In this document: one piece after another, positions 1-9,434 of the stretch
Layout of the letters: each line of letters starts with the position of its first letter
Numbering within the stretch: the stretch's first letter is position 1
DNA from: an uncultured Collinsella sp.
Lineage (GTDB): Bacteria > Actinomycetota > Coriobacteriia > Coriobacteriales > Coriobacteriaceae
DNA length: 64,000 nucleotides
Assembly: GCA_958403395.1 (NCBI GenBank)
Contig: CATXXF010000004.1
Coordinates: 8,392 to 72,391 of the forward strand
Reading direction: 5' to 3'
The notes under the pieces: model-generated
Seen by the model: only the letters and a program-made list of their open reading frames with translations
Databases searched by the model: none
Told to the model about the DNA's origin: nothing
Made by a program: the position numbers and the translations under genes

Positions 1-1702
1 TGTTGAGCAACTCGGCAGGCAAGTATACCCACCTCGCGCCAAGCCCGCGCAGCCAGGCAAGCGTGGCCCGATTGGCGCAGAACACCGGCGCCGCCACGTC
101 AAACGTCACGCCCAGCTCGCGAGCGATCGCCACCTGCCCCAGGTTGCGGCAGACGATGCGCCCGGCACGCTGCATCAGTGAGCGGGTCCGGTCAGCGTCA
201 CCCGTGCGGCACACCTCGTCAAGCACCACAACGGCGTCGGACAAATCGAGTTCTCCGCGCGGGTCGGCATCCATCAGCTGCCAAGCAAAAACCATGCGAG
301 TGGGAACCGCGCACTCCACCAACTCCGTCGACGCACCGCCATCCACCGCAACGCCCTCAAAGGGCAGCACCTCAACGGCACGCGCAACGGGCGCAATCGC
401 ATCCGCCTCGGCCCGCATGCGCTCCAACACCGCCGCCGTCTGATCCAACACGCCGGCGCTGCGAATCAGGTATACCTCGCAGCCCGCGTCCACCTTACGC
501 TTGCAATGCACGACGACGCGTTTCCCCGCTGCGGCATCCACCGGGCAGGGCACCTGCGGCCAGCGCTTGGGCACATCGGGACGCGCGTCGACACCCGGAT
601 AGAACCGAATCTCGAGCGTGTCACCCGCCGCCACGGCGGCGTCGAACTCAACGGTCACCTCTTCGTGGCCCACAGCGACCAAACGCCCCACGCGCACGCC
701 CTGGTTAATTGCGCGCTCAAAGCTCATCAGCTCGGCACCCGAACGCCCTCGCAGGTACGCATCGGTAAACCCACGGTTAAACGACCTCCCCAGCTCGCGT
801 TCAAGCTCTTCCACGGCATCGAGGTCCCACGCGCCGTCGCGCAGCATATCGAGTGCCCGGCGCCACACCCGCACCACGTTGAATACGTAATCGGGGTTCT
901 TCATGCGCCCCTCGATCTTGAGCGACGCCACGCCGGCATCTACAAGCTCGGGCAGATGCGCAATACCCAGATAGTCACGCGGGCACAGCAGGCGATCTCC
1001 CTCGACGGCGACAACGCTCTGCCCCGCCTCGTCCACCAGGTCGTACGCCAGACGGCACGGCTGCGTGCAGTCGCCGCGCATCGCCGAGCGCCCACGCCGC
1101 AGGGCCGAGAACTCGCACGCCCCCGAATAGCCGATGCAAATCGCACCGTGGCAGAATACCTCGATGGGCATGCCCGTGGCACATAGCGCCGCAATCTCGT
1201 CGACCGTCAGCTCGCGTGCCGTCGTCACGCGCTCGACCCCCAGCTCATCGGCGGCAAGCCGCACGGCGCCTTCGCTATGAGCGCCCGCCTGCGTGGACAG
1301 GTGAATCTCGATCCCGGGAATCGCCGTGCGCAGTACACAAGCCAGCCCGGCATCGGCGACAATCAGAGCATCGGCGCCCAGCTCCAGTGCATGAGCTCCC
1401 AACGCCACCGCGTCGGACAACTCATCGTCAAACACGAACACGTTGAGCGTTACGTACACACGCACGCCATGGGCATGCGCCACGGCGCAGCCGCGCGCAA
1501 ACTCGTCATCCGTAAAGCCATGCGCGCTCACGCGGGCGTTAAAGCCGCCCAACCCCGCATAGATGGCATCGGCACCCGCGGCGATGGCCGCAAGCATCTG
1601 GTCGAGTCCGCCCGCCGGCGCCAGCAGTTCGGGCAGCGCCGCACCGGCAGCATCCAATCCAGTCTCGTATTGTCCGCTCGGCCCCATCGCCCGAATCGCC
1701 AT
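1..1702 (-). CDS. Peptidase U32 family protein (3' end beyond window)
   Basis: I translated the minus strand from position 1702 and found an open frame of 567 codons running off the left edge, so the C-terminus is missing. It begins MAIRAMGPSG and continues with LLAPAGGLDQMLAAIAAGAD, the N-terminal U32 barrel signature. The family motif FCHGAIC with SGAC following lies near residues 181-195, then DCTQPCR and KIEGRMK. The start at 1702 is preceded by AAGGAG at good spacing. U32 proteins include collagenase-like peptidases and RlhA/TrhP-type RNA hydroxylation factors; the substrate cannot be told here. It is a paralogue of the complete U32 gene at 52057. It is divergent from the PBP gene. Confidence 0.88.
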   Translation of the reverse strand, partial: MAIRAMGPSGQYETGLDAAGAALPELLAPAGGLDQMLAAIAAGADAIYAGLGGFNARVSAHGFTDDEFARGCAVAHAHGVRVYVTLNVFVFDDELSDAVALGAHALELGADALIVADAGLACVLRTAIPGIEIHLSTQAGAHSEGAVRLAADELGVERVTTARELTVDEIAALCATGMPIEVFCHGAICIGYSGACEFSALRRGRSAMRGDCTQPCRLAYDLVDEAGQSVVAVEGDRLLCPRDYLGIAHLPELVDAGVASLKIEGRMKNPDYVFNVVRVWRRALDMLRDGAWDLDAVEELERELGRSFNRGFTDAYLRGRSGAELMSFERAINQGVRVGRLVAVGHEEVTVEFDAAVAAGDTLEIRFYPGVDARPDVPKRWPQVPCPVDAAAGKRVVVHCKRKVDAGCEVYLIRSAGVLDQTAAVLERMRAEADAIAPVARAVEVLPFEGVAVDGGASTELVECAVPTRMVFAWQLMDADPRGELDLSDAVVVLDEVCRTGDADRTRSLMQRAGRIVCRNLGQVAIARELGVTFDVAAPVFCANRATLAWLRGLGARWVYLPAELLN

Positions 1703-1864
1703 CGACAAACTCCTTACCAAGGTATGCATTCACTCTGAAAAATGCCGTCTTCCAGCATACACGAGGCCTCGCGCGCCCCGTTTGGTTTATCGTGTAATAA
1801 CTTATGTCCATCCTGCCCAGACGGCACATCCACCGTCCGGCACGACATACCTGGAGGTCAATAT

Positions 1865-4069
1865 ATGGGTCCTCGCCAACGACAGGGACGCAGCCGTTCA
1901 AAGACGCATGCTCTGCCCATAATCCTGCTCTCGTTTTTGGGCTTTCTGCTGATTGCGGGCGTGGCATTTGGCATCGGCATGGTCGGCAACGTCAACCGCT
2001 GGCTGTCCGATCTGCCCGACTACACCGACGCCAACGCGTATCTGGTGAGCGAGCCCACCGAGATCGTCGACTGCAACGGCAACAAGATCGCGAGCTTCTA
2101 CACGCAAAACCGTAAGTCCATCACCAAGGACGAGGTCTCCCCCTACGTGCTGCAGGGCACCGTTGACGTCGAGGACGAGCGCTTCTACGAGCACGGCGGT
2201 ATCGACCTGTGGGGTATCGCGCGTGCTGCGGTGGCAACCCTCGGCGGCGGACACGAAGGCGCCTCGACTATCACCCAGCAGCTGGTGCGCAACACCATCC
2301 TGCAGGAGGAGCAGTTCGACTCGACCATCGAGCGTAAGGTGCGCGAGGCCTACATCGCCATCAAGATGGAAGACATGTACTCCAAAGACGAGATCCTCAT
2401 GATGTACCTCAACACCATCTATTACGGTCACGGCGCCTACGGTATTGAGGCCGCCGCCGAGACCTACCTGTCCAAGAGCGCCGCAGACCTCACCCTGAGC
2501 GAGGCGGCGCTGCTCACCGGCCTTCCCAACTCGCCCTCGCAGTACGACCCCACGGTCAACCCCGACCTAGCGCTGTCCCGTCGCAACAAGGTCCTCGACA
2601 ACATGCTGCGCCTGGGCCACATCACCCAGGAGGAGCACGATGCCGCACAGGCCGAGCCCATCACCCTCAACGTGACCGAAATCTCGGGCAGCGGCGTCGA
2701 CGTATACTCGCAGCCCTACTTTGTCGCCTATGTTAAGCAGCTGCTGGAGCAGGAGTTCTCGACCGACGTGCTCTTTAAGGGCGGCCTGACCGTCAAGACC
2801 ACCATCGACCCCACGATGCAGCAGGTAGCAGAGAATGCCGTCCGCGAGCAGCTCGACACGCTCTCGCTCGACGGCCTGGACATGGGCATGGTCGTCGTCG
2901 ACCCCAAGACCGGCTACATCAAGTGCATGGTGGGCGGCTACGACTACAACGCCGACGAGAACCATGTGAACCACGCTACGGCGAAGCGCCCCGTTGGCTC
3001 CACGTTTAAGGCCTTTACGCTGGCAACTGCCATCCAAAACGGCATGAACCCCAACGTCACCCTCAACTGCAACTCGCCGCTCAAGGCTAAGGGCACCACG
3101 ACCGAGGTCCAAAACTACGCCAACCATAGCTATGGCAACATCACGCTTAAGCAGGCAACGGCATACTCCTCCAACACCGGCTACATCCAGGTGGCGGAAG
3201 CCGTCGGCAACAGCAAGATCATCTCGCTCGTCAAAAAGCTCGGCATCGATCCCGCCAAGGACAACATCGAGGACGTTCCCGTCATGACGCTCGGCACCGG
3301 CTCGATCTCGCCGCTCGAGATGGCTGCCGCCTACGCGACGTTTGCCAACGGCGGCTACTATCGCCAGCCGATCGCCATCACCGAGATTGACTCTCGTACC
3401 GGTTCGGTGCTGTACCAGCACACCGACAATCCCTCACAGGTGCTCACCGAGGGCGAGGCCGCCGCGGTCACCGATGTTCTGTCCGGCGTCATGCAGGGCG
3501 GCGGTACGGGCGCTGCTGGCGCCCTGAGCGTCAACCAGCCCTATGCCGGCAAAACGGGCACCACCGACAACACCACCAACCTGTGGTTCTGCGGCTATAC
3601 CCCGCAGCTGGCGTGCGCCCTGTGGACCGGCTATTCCGCGGGCGAAATCCCCATCCAAAAATACGGCACTGACCTGCTGGGCGACAGCACCAACCTGCCT
3701 GTCTTTAAGCGGTTTATGAATACCGTTCTGACCGGTACCGAGCGCGAGGAGTTTGCGACCGGAACGGCGCCCACCTACAAGAACAACAGCGTCTGGAAGT
3801 TCTACGGCACCAACAACACCAAGAAGACGGAGATCGACGACAAGGACGAGAACGAGGACGAGGACGAGGAGGAAACCACCACAACGACGACCACGACGAC
3901 CACGACCACCGAGACCACGGGCGGCGACACCACCGGCGGCACCGGAACGACCGGTGGCTCGACGGGCGGCTCCACTGGTGGTTCGACCGGCGGCGATGGC
4001 GGCACGCCTACGCCCACGCCTACGCCCACTCCCGACCCCTCGCCCACGCCTGACGATACTGTTGGCTAG
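1865..4069 (+). CDS. Class A penicillin-binding protein (transglycosylase/transpeptidase)
   Basis: Bifunctional peptidoglycan synthase of 734 aa. The frame is open from 1742, but the ATG at 1865 has GGAGG at 1853-1857 and is followed by a basic stretch and one membrane segment (about residues 19-43), so I take this start. The GT51 glycosyltransferase domain carries VEDERFYEHGGID near residue 102 and EGASTITQQL. The transpeptidase domain has S379-TFK, S436-SN-type SSN and K563TGT. The last roughly 80 residues are low complexity: an acidic run, then poly-Thr, Gly/Thr repeats and a Pro-Thr tail, probably an exposed linker at or across the cell wall. It polymerises and crosslinks glycan strands outside the membrane. 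A strong terminator follows the stop. Confidence 0.95.
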   Translation: MGPRQRQGRSRSKTHALPIILLSFLGFLLIAGVAFGIGMVGNVNRWLSDLPDYTDANAYLVSEPTEIVDCNGNKIASFYTQNRKSITKDEVSPYVLQGTVDVEDERFYEHGGIDLWGIARAAVATLGGGHEGASTITQQLVRNTILQEEQFDSTIERKVREAYIAIKMEDMYSKDEILMMYLNTIYYGHGAYGIEAAAETYLSKSAADLTLSEAALLTGLPNSPSQYDPTVNPDLALSRRNKVLDNMLRLGHITQEEHDAAQAEPITLNVTEISGSGVDVYSQPYFVAYVKQLLEQEFSTDVLFKGGLTVKTTIDPTMQQVAENAVREQLDTLSLDGLDMGMVVVDPKTGYIKCMVGGYDYNADENHVNHATAKRPVGSTFKAFTLATAIQNGMNPNVTLNCNSPLKAKGTTTEVQNYANHSYGNITLKQATAYSSNTGYIQVAEAVGNSKIISLVKKLGIDPAKDNIEDVPVMTLGTGSISPLEMAAAYATFANGGYYRQPIAITEIDSRTGSVLYQHTDNPSQVLTEGEAAAVTDVLSGVMQGGGTGAAGALSVNQPYAGKTGTTDNTTNLWFCGYTPQLACALWTGYSAGEIPIQKYGTDLLGDSTNLPVFKRFMNTVLTGTEREEFATGTAPTYKNNSVWKFYGTNNTKKTEIDDKDENEDEDEEETTTTTTTTTTTTETTGGDTTGGTGTTGGSTGGSTGGSTGGDGGTPTPTPTPTPDPSPTPDDTVG

Positions 4070-4092
4070 AAATTCATCCGGCCATTAGCAAC

Positions 4093-4137
4093 AAGGCCCC
4101 CGAGCAGCTTATTAAAGTGCTCGGGGGCCTTTTAGTT
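4093..4137 (+). terminator. Intrinsic terminator after the PBP gene
   Basis: A 12-bp GC-rich stem (GGCCCCCGAGCA pairing with TGCTCGGGGGCC) is followed by TTTTAGTTT, 24 nt past the PBP stop codon. Confidence 0.9.
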
Positions 4138-4178
4138 TAAAGCGACCTGGTGGACGGTCTTTATATCGGCAAACAATA

Positions 4179-4209
4179 TAGGGGGTACCGACCAACGTCG
4201 ATACCCCCT
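4179..4209 (-). terminator. Probable terminator of argR
   Basis: An inverted repeat AGGGGGTACCGAC / GTCGATACCCCCT with a 4-nt loop and one mismatch lies about 50 nt beyond the argR stop on the minus strand and is followed by an AT-rich stretch (TATATTGTTT). The T-tract is imperfect. Confidence 0.6.
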
Positions 4210-4256
4210 TACAAGCCACCATGTCACGCACACAGTGCAGCGCACGACCCGCACGC

Positions 4257-4694
4257 CTACTTGCGAGAATTGCTCAGCTTATTGATCAGCGCCTCAAGAC
4301 GCTCGCCGTCCTCGGCCGTCTGGGCAATAACCAAAATCGTATCGTTGCCGGCAAGCGAGCCAAGCACATCGGGCAACTCTGCCGCATCAACGGCGGCGGC
4401 GATGCCGGAAGCCGTGCCAGGCTGAGCCTTGATCATGACCAGATTATCGGTACGTAGAACGCCCGTAACGAGCTCGGAAACCATACGCTGCAGGTGCAGA
4501 TCCTCTGCCAGAACATAGATACCCTCAGGGAGCTTACGCAGCCCCATGTCGGCAATATCACGAGAGACAGTCGCCTGCGTGCAATCAAAACCCATAGCAC
4601 GGAGCTCATCGACCAGCACGCGCTGCGTGCGGACGTCCTTATTGCGCACAATATCTCTAATGGCATCCTGGCGCCCATTGCGTTTTTTAGCCAT
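4257..4694 (-). CDS. argR: Arginine repressor ArgR
   Basis: Regulator of arginine biosynthesis and catabolism, 145 aa from the ATG at 4694. The frame extends 11 codons further upstream, but MAKKRNGRQDAIRD is the normal family start and has a GAGGG ribosome site. The N-terminal winged helix includes the recognition segment QATVSRDIADMGLRK (about residues 43-57). The C-terminal oligomerisation and arginine-binding domain holds GTASGIAAAVDAAELPDVLG and ends GDDTILV-like (GNDTILVIAQT), the usual hexamer core. No arginine genes are adjacent, so it stands alone. It is flanked by its own terminator and by a 13-bp inverted repeat upstream. Confidence 0.96.
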   Translation of the reverse strand: MAKKRNGRQDAIRDIVRNKDVRTQRVLVDELRAMGFDCTQATVSRDIADMGLRKLPEGIYVLAEDLHLQRMVSELVTGVLRTDNLVMIKAQPGTASGIAAAVDAAELPDVLGSLAGNDTILVIAQTAEDGERLEALINKLSNSRK

Positions 4695-4782
4695 ACAAAC
4701 CCTCACTCCAAAAGATGGCGGAGACAATCAATCAGTGACTGAATAGTTTAACGCTATTTGAAGGCTTTTGTGTATAAGAACG

Positions 4783-4820
4783 CATTTCGAAACAATTCTA
4801 TGCAAGTTTGTTTCGAAATG
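4783..4820. repeat. Perfect 13-bp inverted repeat between argR and the glycosyltransferase gene
   Basis: CATTTCGAAACAA (4783-4795) and TTGTTTCGAAATG (4808-4820) are exact reverse complements with a 12-nt loop. It sits 6 nt past the glycosyltransferase stop and about 90 nt upstream of argR. There is no T-tract, so it may be an operator or a transcript-end hairpin. Confidence 0.7.
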
Positions 4821-4826
4821 AGCCGT

Positions 4827-5867
4827 TTAGGCGGTTTTTGCGCCCGTCCGGTTAAGAAAAGCTGCCAGATGCGTACACATCACGCAGCGCGCGGGCTTGG
4901 CGCTGGCAATCGGCCCAAACAACAGACCGAGTCCCCGATGGTTGTCCTTGAGCGCGGCGACCATCTGACGGGTTCGAGGCGCATCGAGCATATCACGCAT
5001 GCGGGCGGAACGCTCGATTGACGACAACCCATGCGGGCTCAGGCACAAATTCTCGATGCAGGCGACCAGTCCGGCAAAGTAGAACTTTTGGCTTGCCAGC
5101 TTGAGCCGACCACCGCTATCTGCCTCCGAGAGTGAGTCCGCAAGCTCGTCGAGCGCTCGGGTGTCATCGGATACCTTAGCATACATGGTGGAATCAAAGG
5201 CATCTGTAAGCTTAGGTGCCGCCGCGTGGAAACAAGAGTCGCCGCAGCCGGACACGCATCGTGCCTGCGAGAGCGCATATGCCATAAACTCAACCGTACG
5301 GTACGCCTTGCCGTGCGACAGGCATGCCTCAAACAGCGGACGGCCATACATCACGCCAGAGACTTGAGCGACCAAGCCGCCTAAAATCAACTGGGGCAGC
5401 CCGGTCACCATCGAAGATTTGCTATCAATGGAAATATGAGTAGCATCCAAGACGCGCGAATGGCGCTCTCGATGTGCATCATAGCGGTCGAGCGACACCG
5501 TGGGAAACACTATGTCTGCCGCAGTATCGCACGCGATATCGACCATCTTGGGAAGGGACTGCGGAGCAAACCACTCATCGGCGTTCATAGCGATGATTTG
5601 AGAGCCGCGCGAGGCAGCAAAACCGGCACGAAGACAAGCACCGCGCTTCGCGTCCTCGACGTCAATCAAATCAATATGAATGTCCCTGTCGGCAGCAACT
5701 TGAAGCGAATGGCGCACACCGGGCGCAGCATCGCGGCAGACAACGACAATCTGCAAATCGTAGAGGTCTTGGTTCTGGATACTCTCGAGCGCACGCATCG
5801 CATAGCTGGGCGAACCTTCTACCACAAGGATCACCGAAAGTCGCGGATGCGAGCCACGTCGAACCAA
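4827..5867 (-). CDS. Family 2-like glycosyltransferase
   Basis: A 346-aa protein whose first 125 residues look like a GT-A fold: LSVILVVEGSPSYAMRALESIQNQ near the N-terminus, then LQIVVVCRDAAPG and GACLRAGFAASRGSQIIAMNADEWF. NADEW stands where the metal-binding DxD motif normally is. The C-terminal 200 residues are not recognisable and no membrane segment is evident. It would transfer a sugar from a nucleotide donor, acceptor unknown. It is a single gene in a gap between truA and argR; no other glycan genes are nearby. Some members of this group are not active enzymes, so activity is uncertain. Confidence 0.7.
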   Translation of the reverse strand: MVRRGSHPRLSVILVVEGSPSYAMRALESIQNQDLYDLQIVVVCRDAAPGVRHSLQVAADRDIHIDLIDVEDAKRGACLRAGFAASRGSQIIAMNADEWFAPQSLPKMVDIACDTAADIVFPTVSLDRYDAHRERHSRVLDATHISIDSKSSMVTGLPQLILGGLVAQVSGVMYGRPLFEACLSHGKAYRTVEFMAYALSQARCVSGCGDSCFHAAAPKLTDAFDSTMYAKVSDDTRALDELADSLSEADSGGRLKLASQKFYFAGLVACIENLCLSPHGLSSIERSARMRDMLDAPRTRQMVAALKDNHRGLGLLFGPIASAKPARCVMCTHLAAFLNRTGAKTA

Positions 5868-6028
5868 GTTATCCGTCCTCTCGACAGCAATGAATCAAAC
5901 CGTGGTTCATGGTACACCCCGGCAATAAAAGCAATGAGACACCGGTTGTATTGCACGCCAAGAACAGATGTTGCACACGCGCAGCCCACAGATGACGGGT
6001 GCCGACGCACGACGCGTCGAGCCCTCCC

Positions 6029-6853
6029 CTAGTCGAGCACGACAAGCTCGGCGGGATCGTAATCCACGCCCATAAACGTAAGGCCGCAGGCAGGAGCCGT
6101 GGGGCCCGCAGCGGTACGGTCGCAAGCATCGATGACCTCGCGCATCCACTCGGGTTCACGGCGATGCATGCCAATCTCGACAAGCGTGCCCACGATCGTG
6201 CGGACCATCGAATGCAGAAACGCATTGCCCTCGATGGTAAACGTCAGGATGTCCTCGCCAAACGCAACCTCATGGCCAAACTCGGCACGCATCACGCAGC
6301 GGTGCGTGGGCTTGCCCACGGCAGACGCCACCTTGCAAAAGCTCTTGAAGTCCTGCTCGCCCAGCAGCGCGGGACAGGCCGCAGACATGGCCTCGACGTC
6401 CAAGGGATAGCGATGCCACCACACCGCACCGCGCGAAAGCACAGGGCGCGCGTCGCGATCGGCAATACGGTACGTATACGTACGGGAACGCGCGTCAAAA
6501 CGTGCAGAAAAGCCTTTACGGGCCCTGTAGACCTCGTTTATGGCGATATCTTTGGGCAGCAGGGCATCCATGGCCCTCAGCCACCTACGGCGCGTACAAG
6601 CGAGCTCAGCGTCCGTTACGGGCACACTAATGTACTGCGCCACCGCATGCACGCCGGCATCGGTGCGCCCTGCGCACGTCAGGTCGATCGGACGGCGCAG
6701 GAGCGTCTCGATAGCGCGGCGCAGCTCGCCCGCAACCGTCGTCTGGCCAGGCTGCTCGGCAAAGCCGCTATAGGACGAGCCATCGTAGGCCACGCGGAAA
6801 ACGAGCGTGGCATCGAGCTCAGGAATCGAATTGAAATCAGACGGCGCGGTCAT
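6029..6853 (-). CDS. truA: tRNA pseudouridine synthase A
   Basis: Converts uridines 38-40 of the tRNA anticodon arm to pseudouridine. 274 aa from the ATG at 6853, which has GGGAG 7 nt upstream; a TTG at 6868 is a less likely start. The catalytic Asp is D65 in CAGRTDAGVHA. VAYDGSSYSGFAEQP at the N-terminus and FLHSMVRTIVGTLVEIG at the C-terminus are typical TruA motifs. It follows rplQ on the same strand, a common arrangement in which truA ends the alpha operon, but here a strong terminator separates the two, so it may be transcribed by read-through or from its own promoter. Confidence 0.96.
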   Translation of the reverse strand: MTAPSDFNSIPELDATLVFRVAYDGSSYSGFAEQPGQTTVAGELRRAIETLLRRPIDLTCAGRTDAGVHAVAQYISVPVTDAELACTRRRWLRAMDALLPKDIAINEVYRARKGFSARFDARSRTYTYRIADRDARPVLSRGAVWWHRYPLDVEAMSAACPALLGEQDFKSFCKVASAVGKPTHRCVMRAEFGHEVAFGEDILTFTIEGNAFLHSMVRTIVGTLVEIGMHRREPEWMREVIDACDRTAAGPTAPACGLTFMGVDYDPAELVVLD

Positions 6854-6887
6854 GGGCGCTCCCAACAAACAGGCAATGGCATTTCGA

Positions 6888-6919
6888 CAAAAAAAGAGGG
6901 GTACGCGAACGTACCCCTC
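6888..6919 (-). terminator. Intrinsic terminator after rplQ
   Basis: On the minus strand a GAGGGGTACG / CGTACCCCTC stem with a 4-nt loop is followed by a run of eight T. It lies 27 nt past the rplQ stop and ends the spc-alpha transcript. Confidence 0.92.
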
Positions 6920-6945
6920 GAATATAGCCTATGCAGACGGATTGT

Positions 6946-7395
6946 CTACTCAGCGGTCTCCTCAGCAGGAGCCTCCTTGGGAGCAGCGGCCTTCTTGGGG
7001 GCCGGAGCAGCCTTCTTGGCCTTAGGCGTGCAAGGCTCGGTGACGAGCTCCATGATAACGATGGGAGCATTGTCGCCCTTACGGTTACCGAGCTTCATGA
7101 TGCGGGTGTAACCGCCGTTGCGGTCCTGCCACATACCCTGGGCAGCCTTGTCGAAGATCTCGGCAACGAGCTGCTTATCGCCGAGCTTGGCGATAGCCAG
7201 ACGACGAGAGTGCAGGTCGCCCTTCTTGGCCCAGGTGATGATCGGATCGACGACCGAACGCAGCGCCTTAGCGCGGGTCTCGGTGGTCTTGATGCGGTCG
7301 TTCTCGAAGAGGGCCTTAGCAAGGCTCTTCTTCATGGCCTTGGTGTGGCTCGCATCGGTGCCGAGCTTCAGGCCCTTCTTAACGTTGTGACGCAT
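6946..7395 (-). CDS. rplQ: 50S ribosomal protein L17
   Basis: Large-subunit protein near the tunnel exit, 149 aa. The first 120 residues are canonical (MRHNVKKGLKLGTDASHTKAM, TTETRAKALR, YTRIMKLGNRKGDNAPIVIMELV). The tail is an Ala/Pro/Lys/Glu-rich extension of about 30 residues ending EEAPAEETAE-like, as in many actinobacteria. Last ribosomal gene of the alpha block, 30 nt after rpoA. Confidence 0.97.
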   Translation of the reverse strand: MRHNVKKGLKLGTDASHTKAMKKSLAKALFENDRIKTTETRAKALRSVVDPIITWAKKGDLHSRRLAIAKLGDKQLVAEIFDKAAQGMWQDRNGGYTRIMKLGNRKGDNAPIVIMELVTEPCTPKAKKAAPAPKKAAAPKEAPAEETAE

Positions 7396-7425
7396 GGTCT
7401 AGTTTCTCCTCAAATATGCGAAGCA

Positions 7426-8367
7426 TTAAGCCTTCAGGCTCAGGCCCATGGACTCAAGCTTGTCCTTCACTTCCTCGATCGACTTAACACCGAAGTTACG
7501 GATGTTGAGCAGATCGTTCTCCGAGAACTCAACGAGCTGACGGACCGAGTGAATGCTGGCGCGCTTAAGGCAGTTGTAGGAACGGACGGAAAGGTCCAGA
7601 TCCTCGATCTGCTTGTCCAGCTCGGCGTTGTCGTTGGTGACCTCGGGAGCGAAGATCGAAGCCTCCTCCTCGACCTCGGGGGTCTCGGCAAGGTTCATAA
7701 AGGCGGCCATATGCTGGTTGATGATATTGGCAGCCTGGACCACGGCGTCGCGCGGGGCGATGGAGCCGTTGGTCTCGATCTCGAGGACAAGGCGGTCGTA
7801 GTCGGTGTGCTGACCGACACGGCAAGCCTCAACGAGCTTGGCGCAACGGGAAACCGGCGAGTACAGCGAGTCGACGTGGATCACACCGATGGGATCGTTG
7901 TCGCGCTTGTTGGCCTCGCCAGAAACATAGCCGCGGCCATAGCCGATGCGCATGCTCATGGTGAGATGGCCACCCTCGGTGAGCGTAGCGATGTGCTGCT
8001 CGGGGTTGACCAGCTCAAACTCGGACGGAATAAAGAAGTCCGCACCGGTGACCTCGCAGGGGCCGTCAACCGAAATGGTGGCGGTCGCCTCGTCTGTCGT
8101 GCCGAGAGCCCTGAAGACAAAACCCTTGACATTCAGGACGATGTCGGTGACATCCTCGACCATGTTAGGGATGGTCATGAACTCGTGCTGCGCACCATCG
8201 ATCTGAATAGCCTCGACGGCGGCACCCTCGAGCGAGGACAGAAGAACGCGACGAAGGGAGTTACCCAGCGTATCGCCGTAGCCACGCTCGAGCGGCTCGA
8301 CGGAGACACGAGCAGACGTCTCGTTGATCTCTTCGACCTGAACCTGAGGCCTAATGAATTCTGACAT
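7426..8367 (-). CDS. rpoA: RNA polymerase alpha subunit
   Basis: 313-aa alpha subunit. The N-terminal domain (about 1-230) that dimerises and contacts beta and beta-prime includes LERGYGDTLGNSLRRVLLSSLEGAAV. The C-terminal domain (about 245-310) that binds UP-element DNA and activators holds LDLSVRSYNCLKRASIHSV and LLNIRNFGVKSIEEVKDKL. The two are joined by an acidic linker (EVEEEASIFAPEVTNDN). Between rpsD and rplQ, as in nearly all bacteria. Confidence 0.98.
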   Translation of the reverse strand: MSEFIRPQVQVEEINETSARVSVEPLERGYGDTLGNSLRRVLLSSLEGAAVEAIQIDGAQHEFMTIPNMVEDVTDIVLNVKGFVFRALGTTDEATATISVDGPCEVTGADFFIPSEFELVNPEQHIATLTEGGHLTMSMRIGYGRGYVSGEANKRDNDPIGVIHVDSLYSPVSRCAKLVEACRVGQHTDYDRLVLEIETNGSIAPRDAVVQAANIINQHMAAFMNLAETPEVEEEASIFAPEVTNDNAELDKQIEDLDLSVRSYNCLKRASIHSVRQLVEFSENDLLNIRNFGVKSIEEVKDKLESMGLSLKA

Positions 8368-8399
8368 GTATTACCTCCAGCCTCAGCAGCCCGGATGGA

Positions 8400-8996
8400 C
8401 TACTTAGAGTAGAGCTCGACGATGAGCTGCTCGTTGATATCACCGCTGATCTGCTCACGCGTCGGCAGAGCGAGCACGTTACCAGACAGCTTCTCGATAT
8501 CGACCTCGAGCCAGCCAGGGACCTCAAAGCGCTCGGAGGAAATCAGGGCCTCCTTGATGGGGAGGAGGTCACGGAACTTCTCGCCGACAGCGACGACGTC
8601 GCCGGCCTTGACGCGGTAGGACGGGATGTCCACGCGCTTGCCGTTCACGGTGAAGTGACCGTGACGGACGGACTGACGAGCCTCTTTGCGGGTGCGGGCG
8701 AAGCCAAGACGGAAGACAACGTTGTCGAGGCGAGACTCAAGAATGATCATGAGGTTCTCACCGGTGACGCCGTTCATCTTACGGGCCTTGTTGAAGTAGC
8801 CGTGGAACTGCTTCTCCAGAACGCCATAGATGAACTTGACCTTCTGCTTCTCGCGCAGCTGCATGCCGTACTCAGATTCCTTGCGACGGCGCTTGGGCTG
8901 ACGGATAGATTCCTTCTTGCTGCTGTAACCGAGCTCAGCGGGATCGATCCCGAGCTGACGGCAGCGCTTAAGAACAGGAGTCCTGTCGATTGCCAT
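8400..8996 (-). CDS. rpsD: 30S ribosomal protein S4
   Basis: Primary 16S rRNA binder of 198 aa. It has YGMQLREKQKVKFIYGVLEKQF and an S4-type RNA-binding domain (LESRLDNVVFRLGFARTRKEARQ, then GHFTVNGKRVDIPSYRVKAGD). It lacks the N-terminal Cys4 zinc knuckle, so it is a zinc-independent form. Sits between rpsK and rpoA; S4 commonly autoregulates this operon. Confidence 0.97.
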   Translation of the reverse strand: MAIDRTPVLKRCRQLGIDPAELGYSSKKESIRQPKRRRKESEYGMQLREKQKVKFIYGVLEKQFHGYFNKARKMNGVTGENLMIILESRLDNVVFRLGFARTRKEARQSVRHGHFTVNGKRVDIPSYRVKAGDVVAVGEKFRDLLPIKEALISSERFEVPGWLEVDIEKLSGNVLALPTREQISGDINEQLIVELYSK

Positions 8997-9015
8997 ATTG
9001 ATACGATCCTTTCAG

Positions 9016-9420
9016 TTACACGCGGCGACGCTTCTTGGGGCGGCAGCCGTTGTGCGGAATGGGGGTCTTGTCCTGGATGCTCGAGACCTCGAGGCCAGCA
9101 GCCTGGAGGGAGCGGATGGCGGTCTCACGACCGGAGCCGGGGCCCTTGACGAAGACGGAAACCTTCTTCATACCGTGCTCCATGGCCTGCTTGGCAGCAG
9201 CCTCGGCAGCCATCTGAGCAGCGAACGGCGTGGACTTACGGGAGCCCTTGAAGCCCACCTGGCCAGCCGACTTCCAGGAAATGACGTTGCCCTGGGGATC
9301 GGTGATCGAAACGATCGTGTTGTTGAACGTAGAACGAATGTGAGCCTGGCCCACGGAAATGTTCTTACGGTCCGCGCGCTTCAGACGGGCAGCGCGAACG
9401 TTTTTCTTAGCAGTAGCCAT
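9016..9420 (-). CDS. rpsK: 30S ribosomal protein S11
   Basis: 134-aa platform protein of the small subunit. Typical segments are GQAHIRSTFNNTIVSITDPQ, GFKGSRKSTPFAAQMAAEAA and the conserved C-terminus TPIPHNGCRPKKRRRV. 14 nt from rpsM in the alpha operon. Confidence 0.98.
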   Translation of the reverse strand: MATAKKNVRAARLKRADRKNISVGQAHIRSTFNNTIVSITDPQGNVISWKSAGQVGFKGSRKSTPFAAQMAAEAAAKQAMEHGMKKVSVFVKGPGSGRETAIRSLQAAGLEVSSIQDKTPIPHNGCRPKKRRRV

Positions 9421-9434
9421 CTATCTAGCGCTCC

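Noticed and set aside
1742..1864. Upstream start of the PBP gene
   Set aside because: The extra 41 residues do not look like a PBP N-terminus, while GGAGG precedes the ATG at 1865.
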